64,000 bases of DNA, taken from SZUA-547 sp963669315 (GTDB taxonomy: Bacteria; Pseudomonadota; Alphaproteobacteria; Rhodobacterales; Rhodobacteraceae). The DNA is taken from NCBI GenBank assembly GCA_963669315.1, contig OY770021.1, positions 3,658,001-3,722,000 of the forward strand. Reading direction: 5' to 3'. This document shows positions 50,159 through 59,383 of this stretch, piece after piece. A program made the position numbers and the translations under genes. Within the stretch, counting starts at the first letter, position 1. Each line of letters starts with the position of its first letter. Under the pieces are notes generated by a model, which had not been told where the DNA came from, made no database searches, and worked only from the letters and a program-made list of their open reading frames with translations.

Positions 50159-51441
50159 TGGTCTTGCTCCTCATTCGTTTCTTTGTCTGTGGTTTCGGGG
50201 ACGGGCGCGGCGGCCGGAGTCCGATCCGGTTCATCGACCCGATTGATATCTGTGTGCGGGAAGAACTCGGCCCAAACATGCCAGAACATACCGGCTTTCA
50301 AGGCTTCAACACGCTCCAACTGGCCCTGATCCGACTTGCCGAAGAAGTCGATCTCCGTGACCGGCGAACCGCTGTCGTTCCACCATGCGCCAAGGCTTTC
50401 ATAGAGCGGATGCCAGGCGAGGACGATCGACCGTTCACCGACCGTCGTGTTGACCGGACCATCATGGAACATGACGAAATCATCGGTGAAGCAAACCGCG
50501 TCTTCGCCGATATTGAGGCCCCAGATATACGCCTTATTCGGCAGGCGATTGTCCGAAAGCTCCATTTCGCCCATCACCGGTTTCGATTCCCGATGCTGGC
50601 GTCCGATGCCCCAGGAGAACATCACATCCGTGAACAGGTCGAAGACCTTCAGAATCGGATTGGACGACGGCTTGTTCAGAAACACGGTTCCGTCCGGATA
50701 AGCCCGTTCAAATCCTCTGAACGTCATCCGAAAAGTGGGCCACGGTTTCATCGCCAATGTCGGTCTGAGGGGACAGACTGCGCCGGCTTGCGACGTATCC
50801 TTGTCCCGCTCGCGAAATCCATAAATCTGCTGAATGGGTTCGCCCGAGTTGTTGTCCCGCAGGATCAGGTTATTGCCGTGCTGGGCCAGCACCTCCAGAT
50901 CCAACTTGTCGTTTTCGACCACCGGCGTGTAGCCGAGTCCAAGATTGGTCATGGCGCAGAATGTCATCACCACGTTCTCGCCGTTCAGGCCGTCGTCGTT
51001 TCCGGCGAGATGGGGGCGCATCAACTGGTCATTGGAATGGGCGCGGGCGACGCCGCCCTTCTCAATCACCATGACGCTGTTATGGGGGGCGACCCATTCC
51101 TTCGCTTCAGCGATCGAGTAGTAATTCGCCGTGCCTTTCTGGTTCCTCAAACCCAGATGCACCCAGACCCAAGGAAAACCATAGAGCAGGGCGATCAGGA
51201 GCAGCGTGAGAACGAAAAGCCATCCCGGCACGACGCTGAAGAAAAGGAACATGGCCGCGGAGACGGCGAACGCCCCCAGGCCGATACCCAGCAGGCGATA
51301 TTCGTTGCGGATGAAGCGGATCATATTCTCGCGCTTCACGTTCAGCACCATCTGGCTGACATCGCCGAGATCGCGGAAATAGAGAAAGCCGATATAGAGC
51401 GAAGCGCCCAGGCTTGCGATGTAGATCAGCGTCCAGAGCAT
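50155..51441 (-). CDS. Membrane protein with a DUF3179 domain
   Basis: The 428-residue protein has an N-terminal helix, then helices near residues 50-68 and 73-95 (GWLFVLTLLLIALLYGFPWV), and a large DUF3179 domain: VIEKGGVARAHSNDQLMRPH, VVMTFCAMTNLGLGY, LILRDNNSGEPIQQIYGF and FTDDFVMFHDGPVN. DUF3179 proteins resemble thioredoxin-fold sensors but have no assigned reaction. The Pro-rich acidic C-terminus looks disordered. It is the first gene of a two-gene operon with the MBL hydrolase. Confidence 0.78.
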   Translation of the reverse strand: MLWTLIYIASLGASLYIGFLYFRDLGDVSQMVLNVKRENMIRFIRNEYRLLGIGLGAFAVSAAMFLFFSVVPGWLFVLTLLLIALLYGFPWVWVHLGLRNQKGTANYYSIAEAKEWVAPHNSVMVIEKGGVARAHSNDQLMRPHLAGNDDGLNGENVVMTFCAMTNLGLGYTPVVENDKLDLEVLAQHGNNLILRDNNSGEPIQQIYGFRERDKDTSQAGAVCPLRPTLAMKPWPTFRMTFRGFERAYPDGTVFLNKPSSNPILKVFDLFTDVMFSWGIGRQHRESKPVMGEMELSDNRLPNKAYIWGLNIGEDAVCFTDDFVMFHDGPVNTTVGERSIVLAWHPLYESLGAWWNDSGSPVTEIDFFGKSDQGQLERVEALKAGMFWHVWAEFFPHTDINRVDEPDRTPAAAPVPETTDKETNEEQDQ

Positions 51442-51539
51442 TTGTTCCGCACCTCACAGTCTGCGTTGCTGTTTCTCTTGATAATCAACGATCAGGATAG
51501 TGGTGTGTCACAGCGTTCTGTCCATGATTTCCAACACTT

Positions 51540-52181
51540 TTAGCCTACGCCAGCGAAGACGCCATAGGCCTTCAATCCGTCCAGCACAAATTGCACGGCG
51601 AGCGCCCCCAACAGGACGCCCAGCAAGCGGGTGATCACGCTGATCCCTGTTTGGCCGAGGATACGCTCCATCCAACCACCAGCCATAAACAGTCCGAGGG
51701 TTAATGCCAGCACGCAGCCCAGCGCCGCGTAGATGGCGGCCTGCGCCGCCACATCGCCGGAATATTGGCCCATCAGCAGAATCATAGAGGCCATCGCCCC
51801 GGGGCCGGCGATCAGCGGCGTGCCCAATGGAAAAACAGATGGATCGTGGCCGGGGTCGGCGTTTTCGACATCATCATGGGTAGTTTTCGCCCGGCGCTCC
51901 TCTCGTTTCTCAAAAAGCATCTCCATGGCGATGAAAAACAGCATCAATCCGCCCGAGATGCGGAAGGCAGGCAGGCCGACGCCGATCAGATCCAGCACGG
52001 ACTGGCCGAACAATCCGAACACCAGCAACACACCGGCCGCCACCGCCACGCCCCGGATCGCAAATGCGCGCCGTCTGTCATTGGAAACGCCTGCGGTCAA
52101 AGCGACGAATAACGGCGCCAGACCGGGCGGATCGATGACGACGAAGAGCGTCGCAAATGAGGTGAGGAAAATCTCCAACAT
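51540..52181 (-). CDS. MarC-family inner-membrane protein
   Basis: The 213-residue protein has six membrane helices and the MarC signature FATLFVVIDPPGLAPLFVAL, with AFRISGGLMLFFIAMEMLFE and PLGTPLIAGPGAMASMILLM. Despite the name the family has no proven role in drug resistance; some members have been proposed as amino acid exporters. It stands alone. Confidence 0.85.
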   Translation of the reverse strand: MLEIFLTSFATLFVVIDPPGLAPLFVALTAGVSNDRRRAFAIRGVAVAAGVLLVFGLFGQSVLDLIGVGLPAFRISGGLMLFFIAMEMLFEKREERRAKTTHDDVENADPGHDPSVFPLGTPLIAGPGAMASMILLMGQYSGDVAAQAAIYAALGCVLALTLGLFMAGGWMERILGQTGISVITRLLGVLLGALAVQFVLDGLKAYGVFAGVG

Positions 52182-52228
52182 CGCGCATGAACTTCCGCCC
52201 GATGATCGCGCAGGTCAAGCGCTGCGGC

Positions 52229-52816
52229 CTACCGTGTAAGAATCATCCGGTCGCCCTCGATCGCGATGCGTGAGAATCGGGAAAGATAACCCATACCCAG
52301 CAACGACACTCGAAGATCACCTTCGGTAATCGTCGCGCGCACATTCTCGTCTGAGACGGGGCCGAATTTAATGGTGTCGAGTTTTACAGGCGCGCCGCGA
52401 ACAACGCCGTTGGCCGTCGAGGCGAGTTGTGTGTAGTTCAACTGCTCCGGGTCGATGCCCACGCGCTTCGCATCGCGAGCACTCAGCACAATATGCGTGG
52501 CGCCAGTATCGACCATAAACTCGACATCAACGTCGTTGACCAGCGCGATAACGTGAAAGTGCCCGTCATTGCGGCGGGTGAGGGCGACCACGTCCTCAGA
52601 CAGGTTCACGGTCTGGCCGGGCAATAGCTGAAGTCGCAGCTGGTCCTTAAAACCGTAAGCGAGGACAAGCCCGGCGACGATAAGAACCCAGATCATGGAA
52701 TGTTGCACCGCTTGGCCCATACGGCCGCGATAAGCGCGAAAAACGCCAGCGGCCACCACGAGGCCGAGAATGGCCAAATAAAAGAAGCGCGCTTGGGAAT
52801 CCGGATCAGAAAACAT
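52229..52816 (-). CDS. Membrane-anchored retropepsin-like aspartic protease
   Basis: The 195-residue protein has two N-terminal helices (about residues 10-27 and 41-56) and a clan AA protease domain with the active site FMVDTGATHIVLSARD (Asp103). The C-terminus VSLLGMGYLSRFSRIAIEGD completes the fold. This is the TIGR02281 type, active as a dimer, with the protease part in the periplasm. The substrate is unknown. Confidence 0.87.
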   Translation of the reverse strand: MFSDPDSQARFFYLAILGLVVAAGVFRAYRGRMGQAVQHSMIWVLIVAGLVLAYGFKDQLRLQLLPGQTVNLSEDVVALTRRNDGHFHVIALVNDVDVEFMVDTGATHIVLSARDAKRVGIDPEQLNYTQLASTANGVVRGAPVKLDTIKFGPVSDENVRATITEGDLRVSLLGMGYLSRFSRIAIEGDRMILTR

Positions 52817-52916
52817 GATAAAAAATTAATGGGCGAGTATTAACAGCATCATTCCCATATAGGCTCAAACGCCGTCTTGGACGAGGGGGTTTCGCCCCAA
52901 TGTGACAACGAGTCGA

Positions 52917-54791
52917 TCACAATTCGGTTTGCGCGGCCTCCAACCGGCTTTCGGCGTCCATCCAGATAGATTCAGCGCGGTCGAGGCCATCCATGATCTC
53001 CGCGCGTTTCTTCTGGAGCTTTGATATTTCATCCGGCCCTTTTTGATAGAGGGTCGGATCCGCCAGAAGAACATCAATCTTATCGCGCATTTCCTCTATT
53101 TTTTGAATGCGTTGCTCGGCTGCCTTTACTTCTTCCCTCAATGGAGCGAGCGCCTTTCTGGCGTCAGCGGAGCTGCGGCGCTGGATTTTCTTTGTGCGCC
53201 CCGCTGATTTCTCGCTTTTCGAGGCCCCGCCGCGTTCTGACAGAAGCAGGGTGCGGTAATCAGCCATATCTCCATCAAACGGCTCTACCTTGCCGCTGCG
53301 GACCAGCCACAGCCGGTCCGCCACCGCTTCGACCAGATGCGGGTCGTGACTGATCAGGATCACCGCCCCCTCATAATCGCTGAGACCACGGATCAGAGCC
53401 TCGCGGCTTTCGATATCCAGATGATTGGTCGGCTCATCAAGGATGATCATCTGAGGCGCGTCGAGCGTCGCCAGCCGCATCAACAGACGCGCCTTCTGGC
53501 CGCCTGACAGCGTTTCGACGGGCGACTCGGCAGTATCGGCGCCGATTCCCCCAGCGCCCAGAAGCGCGCGCAGTTTGGCAGGGGGCATGTCGCGCCGGTG
53601 GCGACGAATGTGGTCGATTGGCGTCTCGCCGAGGGTCAGCTCATCAAGCTGATGCTGCGCGAAGTATCCAATCTTAAGCTTCGAGGACGCGCGCAGAGAC
53701 CCTGTCATAGGGGCCAGCCGGTTCGAGATCAGCTTGGCGAACGTCGATTTGCCTTCGCCATTGGCGCCGAGCAGGGCGATCCGATCGTCCTGATCGATAC
53801 GCAGGCTGAGATTCGACAGCACGGGCGTTCCGCCATAACCCGCGCTTGCGTCCTCCAGCGCGACAATGGGAGGGGCGAGTTCCTGAGGCTTTTCAAACTG
53901 GAACGGCGCGACGGATCCTTCGACCTCAGCCGCAATCGGCTCCATTTTCGCCAACATCTTGAGCCGGGCCTGCGCCTGTTTGGCTTTCGTCGCCTTGGCG
54001 CGGAACCGATCAACGAAACTTTGCAGATGCGCGCGGGCGGCGTCCTGCTTTTTCGCCGCCGCAGCCTGATTGGCCAGCTTTTCGCGCCGCGTCTTGTCAA
54101 ACGCGTCATAACCGCCGGCATAGTAGGTCAGCTTGCGATTATGGAGATGCAGGATGCCACCGACCGCCCGATTGAGAAGGTCCCGGTCATGGCTGATCAC
54201 CAGCGCCGTCGCCGGATAGCGGGCGAGGAAGCTCTCCAGCCACATTGTCCCTTCGAGATCCAGATAGTTGGTCGGCTCATCGAGCAGCAGCAGATCGGGG
54301 CGAGAAAACAGTACTGCGGCCAGCGCGACCCGCATGCGCCAACCGCCGGAGAATTCCGCGCAGGCGCGCTGTTGAGCCTCAGCGTCGAACCCAAGACCGT
54401 TCAGGATTGCCGCGGCGCGCGCCTCAGCCGAATGGGCGTCGATATCGACAAGCCGGGTCTGTATCTCGGCGATACGGTGCGGATCCGCCGCGATCTCCGC
54501 TTCCGCCACCAACGCCGCACGCTCCTCATCCGCCGTCAGCACGGTCTCCAGCAGGCTGACTTCAGTCGCGGGCGCTTCCTGTGCGGCGCCGCCTATACGG
54601 GCTCGCTTGGGCGTCTCGATGTCTCCGCCATCCAGCGGCAGCTCACTCCGGATCGTCCGAAAGAGGGTGGTCTTGCCTGTGCCGTTGCGCCCCACAACGC
54701 CGACGATCTTGCCTGTGGGAATCTGCGCAGAGGCGCCCTCGAACAATGGGCGGCCCTCCATCGAGAAGCTTATATCGCGGATCGAAAGCAT
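52917..54791 (-). CDS. ABC-F ATPase (Uup/YheS type)
   Basis: The 624-residue soluble protein has two ABC domains. Walker A motifs are GVVGRNGTGKTTLFRTI and LLGANGEGKSTFAKLI; signature motifs are EFSGGWRMRVALAAVLFS and TLSGGQKARLLMRLATLDAP; Walker B are LLLDEPTNYLDLEG and IILDEPTNHLDIES. The linker is long and charged (KTRREKLANQAAAAKKQDAA), and a C-terminal coiled coil follows. ABC-F proteins act on ribosomes. No membrane domain gene is nearby. Confidence 0.93.
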   Translation of the reverse strand: MLSIRDISFSMEGRPLFEGASAQIPTGKIVGVVGRNGTGKTTLFRTIRSELPLDGGDIETPKRARIGGAAQEAPATEVSLLETVLTADEERAALVAEAEIAADPHRIAEIQTRLVDIDAHSAEARAAAILNGLGFDAEAQQRACAEFSGGWRMRVALAAVLFSRPDLLLLDEPTNYLDLEGTMWLESFLARYPATALVISHDRDLLNRAVGGILHLHNRKLTYYAGGYDAFDKTRREKLANQAAAAKKQDAARAHLQSFVDRFRAKATKAKQAQARLKMLAKMEPIAAEVEGSVAPFQFEKPQELAPPIVALEDASAGYGGTPVLSNLSLRIDQDDRIALLGANGEGKSTFAKLISNRLAPMTGSLRASSKLKIGYFAQHQLDELTLGETPIDHIRRHRRDMPPAKLRALLGAGGIGADTAESPVETLSGGQKARLLMRLATLDAPQMIILDEPTNHLDIESREALIRGLSDYEGAVILISHDPHLVEAVADRLWLVRSGKVEPFDGDMADYRTLLLSERGGASKSEKSAGRTKKIQRRSSADARKALAPLREEVKAAEQRIQKIEEMRDKIDVLLADPTLYQKGPDEISKLQKKRAEIMDGLDRAESIWMDAESRLEAAQTEL

Positions 54792-54967
54792 GGGCGGAGG
54801 CGGAACTTTCCATTTTGCGGACCGGTGGGGAAGTGGCAGTCGCGCGAAGCTGCGTCAAGCCCGCAAGGATATCCGCTTTCATGGCGGGAAACCCTGTGCT
54901 ATTGCGCGCCGCAACATGCTTCGGGCCGTTCGGTCCGCAAATCCGTACATTTGAAGAGGACCGCCCC

Positions 54968-55390
54968 ATGGCTACGCAGCGCACGCTTTCGATCATCAAG
55001 CCCGACGCCACCAACCGCAACCTGACCGGCGCCATCAACGCCAAGTTCGAGGCCGCGGGCCTGCGCATCGTCGCGCAGAAGCGCATTCACCTGACGGACG
55101 CGCAGGCGGGCAAATTCTATGAGGTGCACGCCGAGCGCCCGTTCTATGGCGAGCTGTGCGAGTTCATGGCGTCCGCGCCAGTCGTCGTGCAAGTGCTGGA
55201 AGGCGAGGGCGCCGTCGCAAAGAACCGTGAAGTGATGGGCGCCACCAACCCGGCCGAGGCGGATGAGGGCACGATCCGCAAGGAGTTCGCGCTGTCGATC
55301 GGCGAAAACTCGGTGCACGGCTCGGACGCGCCGGAGACCGCGGCGGTCGAGATCGCGTTCTTCTTCTCGGGCCTTGAACTGGTCGGATAA
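54968..55390 (+). CDS. ndk: Nucleoside diphosphate kinase
   Basis: The 140-residue enzyme balances nucleoside triphosphates by phosphate transfer through an active-site histidine in NSVHGSDAPETAAVEIAFFF. It begins ATQRTLSIIKPDATNRNLTG, with VMGATNPAEADEGTIRKEFA. The ATG at 54968 is correct; an in-frame upstream extension is not part of the family. It diverges from the ABC-F gene. Confidence 0.96.
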   Translation: MATQRTLSIIKPDATNRNLTGAINAKFEAAGLRIVAQKRIHLTDAQAGKFYEVHAERPFYGELCEFMASAPVVVQVLEGEGAVAKNREVMGATNPAEADEGTIRKEFALSIGENSVHGSDAPETAAVEIAFFFSGLELVG

Positions 55391-55407
55391 GGTCGAACCT
55401 ACACTTT

Positions 55408-55443
55408 GCTGGCGCGCGTCAGGCTCCGGCCGCGCGCGCCAGC
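55408..55443. terminator. Strong hairpin between convergent ndk and saccharopine dehydrogenase-like genes
   Basis: GCTGGCGCGCG (55408-55418) pairs perfectly with CGCGCGCCAGC (55433-55443) across 14 nt. It starts 18 bp after the ndk stop and overlaps the last codons of the convergent gene. There is no U tract, so it may act in either direction as a structural block. Confidence 0.6.
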
Positions 55444-56498
55444 GCGGTGTCGAACGCGTCAGACGCCTTACGCCAGGGTTCGCCGTCGGGATAGTTCAAC
55501 AACTGCGTTACCAGCCGGTCGGAACAAGCCAACGAGCACTCGCGCGGCAATAGCGCGGTCAAATTCTCCAACGCCGCCATCTCGACCAACCCGCCACGTC
55601 CATTCATGCCGAGCGCCCGGATCGGCGTCTCCCACTCGGTGGGCGAGGTGTATATCGGCAGCAGATTTCGCGGACTGTCCGGGTCGCATGTAACGTCGAC
55701 GACCAGCCTTAACCTACAGGCGCGTGATCCTAGATCCTCTAGTGAAACCAGATTCGCTCCAGTTTCTGAGGGGGAGGCGCAATTGATCAGTAGATCGTGG
55801 CCGAGCAGCGCGTCCCGCAGGCGCCGGTATTTCGCCATCTCCGCCGTCTGTGCGCGGTCCCAGAGTGTCGCCGTCACGCCCAACTGATTCATCAACGCAA
55901 CCGCGCCCTGACCCGCGTCGCCATTGGCGCCCACGATCACGGCTGAGACGTGGCCGGCGCGCCGCGAGAGCGGCGACAACAGTTCCAGTAAGTCGTCGCG
56001 GGATTCAAAAGGGATCAATCCTTGTTCCGGCCCCGGCTTGCGTTGCTGGCGGCCCAGCAACCTTCCCATTCCGATCGCCGCGCCCAACCAGCCGGCAAGC
56101 CGGCCAAGGCCGACCAGTTTGCGGCCATCTTTTCCAGTGAGGCTGTCGAGATCGTAGAGACGTCCGCCGCCGCGTTGAAAGCGGCGCATCTCGTCTCGCC
56201 ATCCGGTTGGCTCGGAATAAAGGCGGGAAAAATGCGCATAGGACGCTCCCAGCCGGTCAGGTTCGCCCGGCAGCGGCCCCAAACCGAGGACTAACGTGCC
56301 TGGGTCTGAGTCCGTCCAGCTTTCCGGCTCCACCAGTTGGCAACCCGCAGCTCCGTACTCGCCGTCGCCGAATACCCGCGCAACGTTACGCTCTACCGAC
56401 ACGCGCCAACCTGCTTCAACAAGGCGAGCTGTGGCGGCGGGGGCGATCGGCGCCCTTACATCCGTCGGACTTACTTCCTTGCGCAACAGCAGTCGCAT
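55419..56498 (-). CDS. Saccharopine dehydrogenase (lysine-forming)-like protein
   Basis: The 359-residue protein follows the alanine dehydrogenase / Lys1 fold: LLLRKEVSPTDVRAPIAPAA, VEAGWRVSVERNVARVFGDG, a Rossmann motif in SAVIVGANGDAGQGAVALMN, and NLLPIYTSPTEWETPIRALG with YTSPTEW typical of bacterial Lys1 proteins. In marine alphaproteobacteria such enzymes take part in lysine metabolism through saccharopine. It lies just upstream of a gene gap and beside purN on the same strand (12 bp), with no lysine genes in view. Confidence 0.72.
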   Translation of the reverse strand: MRLLLRKEVSPTDVRAPIAPAATARLVEAGWRVSVERNVARVFGDGEYGAAGCQLVEPESWTDSDPGTLVLGLGPLPGEPDRLGASYAHFSRLYSEPTGWRDEMRRFQRGGGRLYDLDSLTGKDGRKLVGLGRLAGWLGAAIGMGRLLGRQQRKPGPEQGLIPFESRDDLLELLSPLSRRAGHVSAVIVGANGDAGQGAVALMNQLGVTATLWDRAQTAEMAKYRRLRDALLGHDLLINCASPSETGANLVSLEDLGSRACRLRLVVDVTCDPDSPRNLLPIYTSPTEWETPIRALGMNGRGGLVEMAALENLTALLPRECSLACSDRLVTQLLNYPDGEPWRKASDAFDTALARAAGA

Positions 56499-56510
56499 GG
56501 CGTCGCCTGT

Positions 56511-57170
56511 TCAGTCGGATGGATTCATAATCGGATCCGGCAGCGCCGAGCCCGCCACGTCCCCTGACAGAGTCACTTTATCGTCTTTTTCCCGCGCCGT
56601 CCCGTTTAGCGCCAGTCGTAGCGCATGCGGATAGAGCCGATGCTCCGCGCCCAACACGCGCGCCGCCAGCGAGTCCGGCGAGTCATCGGGCGCGACCGGT
56701 ACAGCCGCTTGGGCGATAATCGGGCCCGCATCCATCTCGGCGCTGACATAGTGCACGGTGCAGCCGTGAATACGCACGCCTTCCTCCAGCGCGCGGGCAT
56801 GGGTGTCTAGTCCCGGGAAAGAGGGCAGGAGAGAGGGGTGGATATTCACCATCCGCCCGCGCCAGCGCTCGGTGAAGCCGCGCGTCAGCAACCGCATGAA
56901 ACCGGCGAGACAGATGAAATCAGCGCCGGAATCGGCGATCTTCTCCTCCATCGCAATTTCGAAGTTCTCGCGATCCATGTTGAAATCACGGTGATCGACG
57001 ACCTCGGTGGGAATGCCCATGGCGGCGGCCTTGGCAAGACCACCGGCTGTCGGCTCATTGGAGAGAACCAGCGCGACTTCGGCCGGGAAATCGGGGCGCT
57101 CGCACGCCTCTAGCAGCGCCACCATGTTGGAGCCGCGGCCGGAAATCAGAATGGCGATCTTGCGCTTCAC
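56511..57170 (-). CDS. purN: Phosphoribosylglycinamide formyltransferase
   Basis: The 219-residue enzyme transfers a formyl group from 10-formyl-THF to GAR in purine synthesis. It shows IAILISGRGSNMVALLEACE, ADFICLAGFMRLLTRGFTER, NIHPSLLPSFPGLDTHARAL and the catalytic Asp in VSAEMDAGPIIAQAAVPV. Its start overlaps the purM stop (ATGA). The pair purM-purN is the usual arrangement. Confidence 0.95.
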   Translation of the reverse strand: MKRKIAILISGRGSNMVALLEACERPDFPAEVALVLSNEPTAGGLAKAAAMGIPTEVVDHRDFNMDRENFEIAMEEKIADSGADFICLAGFMRLLTRGFTERWRGRMVNIHPSLLPSFPGLDTHARALEEGVRIHGCTVHYVSAEMDAGPIIAQAAVPVAPDDSPDSLAARVLGAEHRLYPHALRLALNGTAREKDDKVTLSGDVAGSALPDPIMNPSD

Positions 57171-58213
57171 GACAACGCGCCCGAATAAGAAACGCCGTCA
57201 CCCTCGACGATGCGCCCGATATCGAAGACGGTCTCGCCTGCGCCCTCAAAGGCTGCTCTAGCGGCTGCCACGGTGCCTTGCGGGCAAACGGCGATCATTC
57301 CGACGCCGCAGTTGAAGACTCTGAGCGCTTCGGCCTGTTCGATCCCGCCTTCCGCGATGAGCCATTTCAGGACCGGCGGGACGGTCCACGCGGAAAGGTC
57401 GATTTCTGCGGCCATGCCATCGGGCAACACGCGGGGCAGGTTCTCGGTCAATCCGCCGCCGGTCACGTGCGCGAATGCGGACACGGCGCCGGCCTTGACG
57501 GCCGCCAGCGCGGCGGGCACGTAAACGCGCGTTGGAGTCAGCAGCGCCTCGCCGAGTGTCCCTTCGCCGAATGGAGAGGGCGCATCCCAGCCAAGGCCCG
57601 AGCGCTCCACGATCTTGCGGATCAGCGAATAGCCGTTGGAGTGCGGCCCAGATGACGCGAGGCCCAGCAACACATCACCGGGCCTGGCGGGCTGGGGCAG
57701 GGCGGTCCCCCGCTCCATGGCGCCGACGGCGAAGCCAGCGAGATCGAAATCGCCATCCGCGTACATGCCCGGCATTTCCGCCGTCTCGCCACCGATCAGG
57801 GCCGCGCCGGCCTCTTCGCATCCTTTGGCGATGCCCTCGACAACTTTCGCGGCGGCGCCGACTTCCAGCGCGCCGGTGGCGAAATAATCAAGGAAGAACA
57901 GGGGCTCGGCCCCCTGGCAAACCAGGTCGTTGACGCACATGGCCACCAGATCTACCCCCACGCCCTCTACGCGACCGGTGTCGATGGCGATGCGAAGCTT
58001 GGTGCCGACGCCGTCGGTCGCGGCCACGAGAACCGGGTCGTCGTAGCCTGCGGCCTTCAGGTCAAACAGCGCGCCGAACCCGCCAAGACCGGAGGCCACG
58101 CCGGGTCGGGTGGTGGCGGCGGCGGCGGGCTTGATCGCATCGACCAAGGCGTCGCCCGCGTCGATATCCACGCCTGCGTCCTTATAGGTCAGGGCGTTGC
58201 GGCGGTCGGTCAT
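57167..58213 (-). CDS. purM: Phosphoribosylformylglycinamidine cyclo-ligase
   Basis: The 348-residue AIR synthetase closes the imidazole ring in purine synthesis using ATP. It starts MTDRRNALTYKDAGVDIDAG, with VAATDGVGTKLRIAIDTGRV, VAMCVNDLVCQGAEPLFFLD, LIGGETAEMPGMYADGDFDL and VTGGGLTENLPRVLPDG. It is the first gene of purM-purN and diverges from the tRNA at 58364. Confidence 0.96.
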   Translation of the reverse strand: MTDRRNALTYKDAGVDIDAGDALVDAIKPAAAATTRPGVASGLGGFGALFDLKAAGYDDPVLVAATDGVGTKLRIAIDTGRVEGVGVDLVAMCVNDLVCQGAEPLFFLDYFATGALEVGAAAKVVEGIAKGCEEAGAALIGGETAEMPGMYADGDFDLAGFAVGAMERGTALPQPARPGDVLLGLASSGPHSNGYSLIRKIVERSGLGWDAPSPFGEGTLGEALLTPTRVYVPAALAAVKAGAVSAFAHVTGGGLTENLPRVLPDGMAAEIDLSAWTVPPVLKWLIAEGGIEQAEALRVFNCGVGMIAVCPQGTVAAARAAFEGAGETVFDIGRIVEGDGVSYSGALS

Positions 58214-58363
58214 GTGCGGGGGCGCTCCCTAGTTCGGATGAATTCAGAAGCTGTCCTAGCGCAGTCGCGCGCGTGGTGAAACAGCCTTTGCGCATCCCGC
58301 GTTGACCCTGCCGCGTCGTCCACGTAATGACGGTGGCGCACCGCACGCTTTGCGGGGCTTCAG

Positions 58364-58440
58364 GGGCCTGTAGCTCAGTTGGTTAGAGCGGACCGCTCAT
58401 AACGGTTTGGTCGCAGGTTCGAGTCCTGCCGGGCCCACCA
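58364..58440 (+). tRNA. tRNA-Ile2 (CAT anticodon, lysidine-modified)
   Basis: The 77-nt gene includes an encoded CCA. The acceptor GGGCCTG pairs with CGGGCCC, and the anticodon arm is GACCG-CTCATAA-CGGTT, so the anticodon is CAT. The variable and T-arm region TTGGTCGCAGGTTCGAGTCC is closer to the minor isoleucine tRNA (AUA decoding, modified by TilS) than to initiator or elongator tRNA-Met. Confidence 0.88.
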
Positions 58441-58563
58441 AATCTTCAGAAATTTATAAATCAACGCGCGTCATACGCGCGCCATCTTCTTGGTTTCTAG
58501 ACTTAGACGCGAGTTCCTGCGTGAATCACGCGAAGTCACACAGGTGAGAAGGGAGCGAGTGAC

Positions 58564-59292
58564 ATGGTTTGGCTCGCCGGGCGCCTGCAATCGGCTTGCG
58601 CCGGATTAGCGATCGGCCTGCTGGCGACCGCTGCGATGGCTGACGCCTCCGGCCCGGAATTCTACCGCGTCATCGAAGGAGAATTGGCGGAGGCGCTGAG
58701 CATTCGGACCGGCCCGTCCCCCGATGTGCCGGCGATCATGAGACTTCCAGCGCAGGCGAACGGCTTGATGAATTTCGAGCGCGACACCGCGCCAAACATC
58801 GTGGAGTGGGAGGAGATGACCGAGGCGGAGCGCTCGGCCGCGTTCGATGCGGCGTGGCGGCTGACCGGATATGATCGCGCGGTCGGCTGGGCGCCCGCTC
58901 GATATCTGGCCGAGGACGGCCCGCCGGACAGCTTTCGGGGCGGAGGCACCCTCCGCAGCCTCGCCGGATCGGAATGGCGTGTCGTTCGGATCGGCGCAGA
59001 ACTCGTGGAGAGCGAGGCCCGCATCGCCTTCAAATCGGATGGACGCATGGGCGGAAACGCCGGATGCAATCAGGTCTCCGGCCAGTATACCGAAGAGACT
59101 GAGGGCGCGTTGTCGCTCGGGCCGTTGGCGACGACGCGGCGCGGCTGTCCCGGTCCCAGCATGGAGTTGGAGAGCCGGATTCTGGCGGCGCTCGCGCAAA
59201 CCAAGATCGCGGTCGCCACCCATCTGGTGTTGGCGCTGCTCGGTGAGGACGGCGACGTATTGATCCAGTTCGCCCGCACCGATCATGATTGA
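58564..59292 (+). CDS. Secreted protein with SH3-like and META domains
   Basis: The 242-residue protein has a signal peptide (ACAGLAIGLLATAAMA-DAS). Residues 35-110 contain an SH3-like stretch (LAEALSIRTGPSPDVPAIMR, then YDRAVGWAPARYLAED). The C-terminal half is a META/HslJ domain: LAGSEWRVVRIGAELVESEA, then ARIAFKSDGRMGGNAGCNQV and TTRRGCPGPSMELESRILAA. META domains occur in periplasmic stress proteins. The combination of SH3 and META is common in alphaproteobacteria. No partner gene is apparent. Confidence 0.8.
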   Translation: MVWLAGRLQSACAGLAIGLLATAAMADASGPEFYRVIEGELAEALSIRTGPSPDVPAIMRLPAQANGLMNFERDTAPNIVEWEEMTEAERSAAFDAAWRLTGYDRAVGWAPARYLAEDGPPDSFRGGGTLRSLAGSEWRVVRIGAELVESEARIAFKSDGRMGGNAGCNQVSGQYTEETEGALSLGPLATTRRGCPGPSMELESRILAALAQTKIAVATHLVLALLGEDGDVLIQFARTDHD

Positions 59293-59383
59293 CGGCGCGC
59301 CGCGCGACCTCACTGCAAACGACGAGGCCGGCGTTCTGGAAACAGCCGTAGCGTAGGCTTGGCGGCCTAGCAGATCGCGTGAT

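Noticed and set aside
50140..51543. 467-codon plus-strand frame opposite the DUF3179 gene
   Set aside because: It mirrors the minus-strand gene, is His/Arg-rich as antisense frames are, and has no domain.
53598..55025. 475-codon plus-strand frame
   Set aside because: It is antisense to the ABC-F gene and runs out of frame into ndk; no domain is visible.
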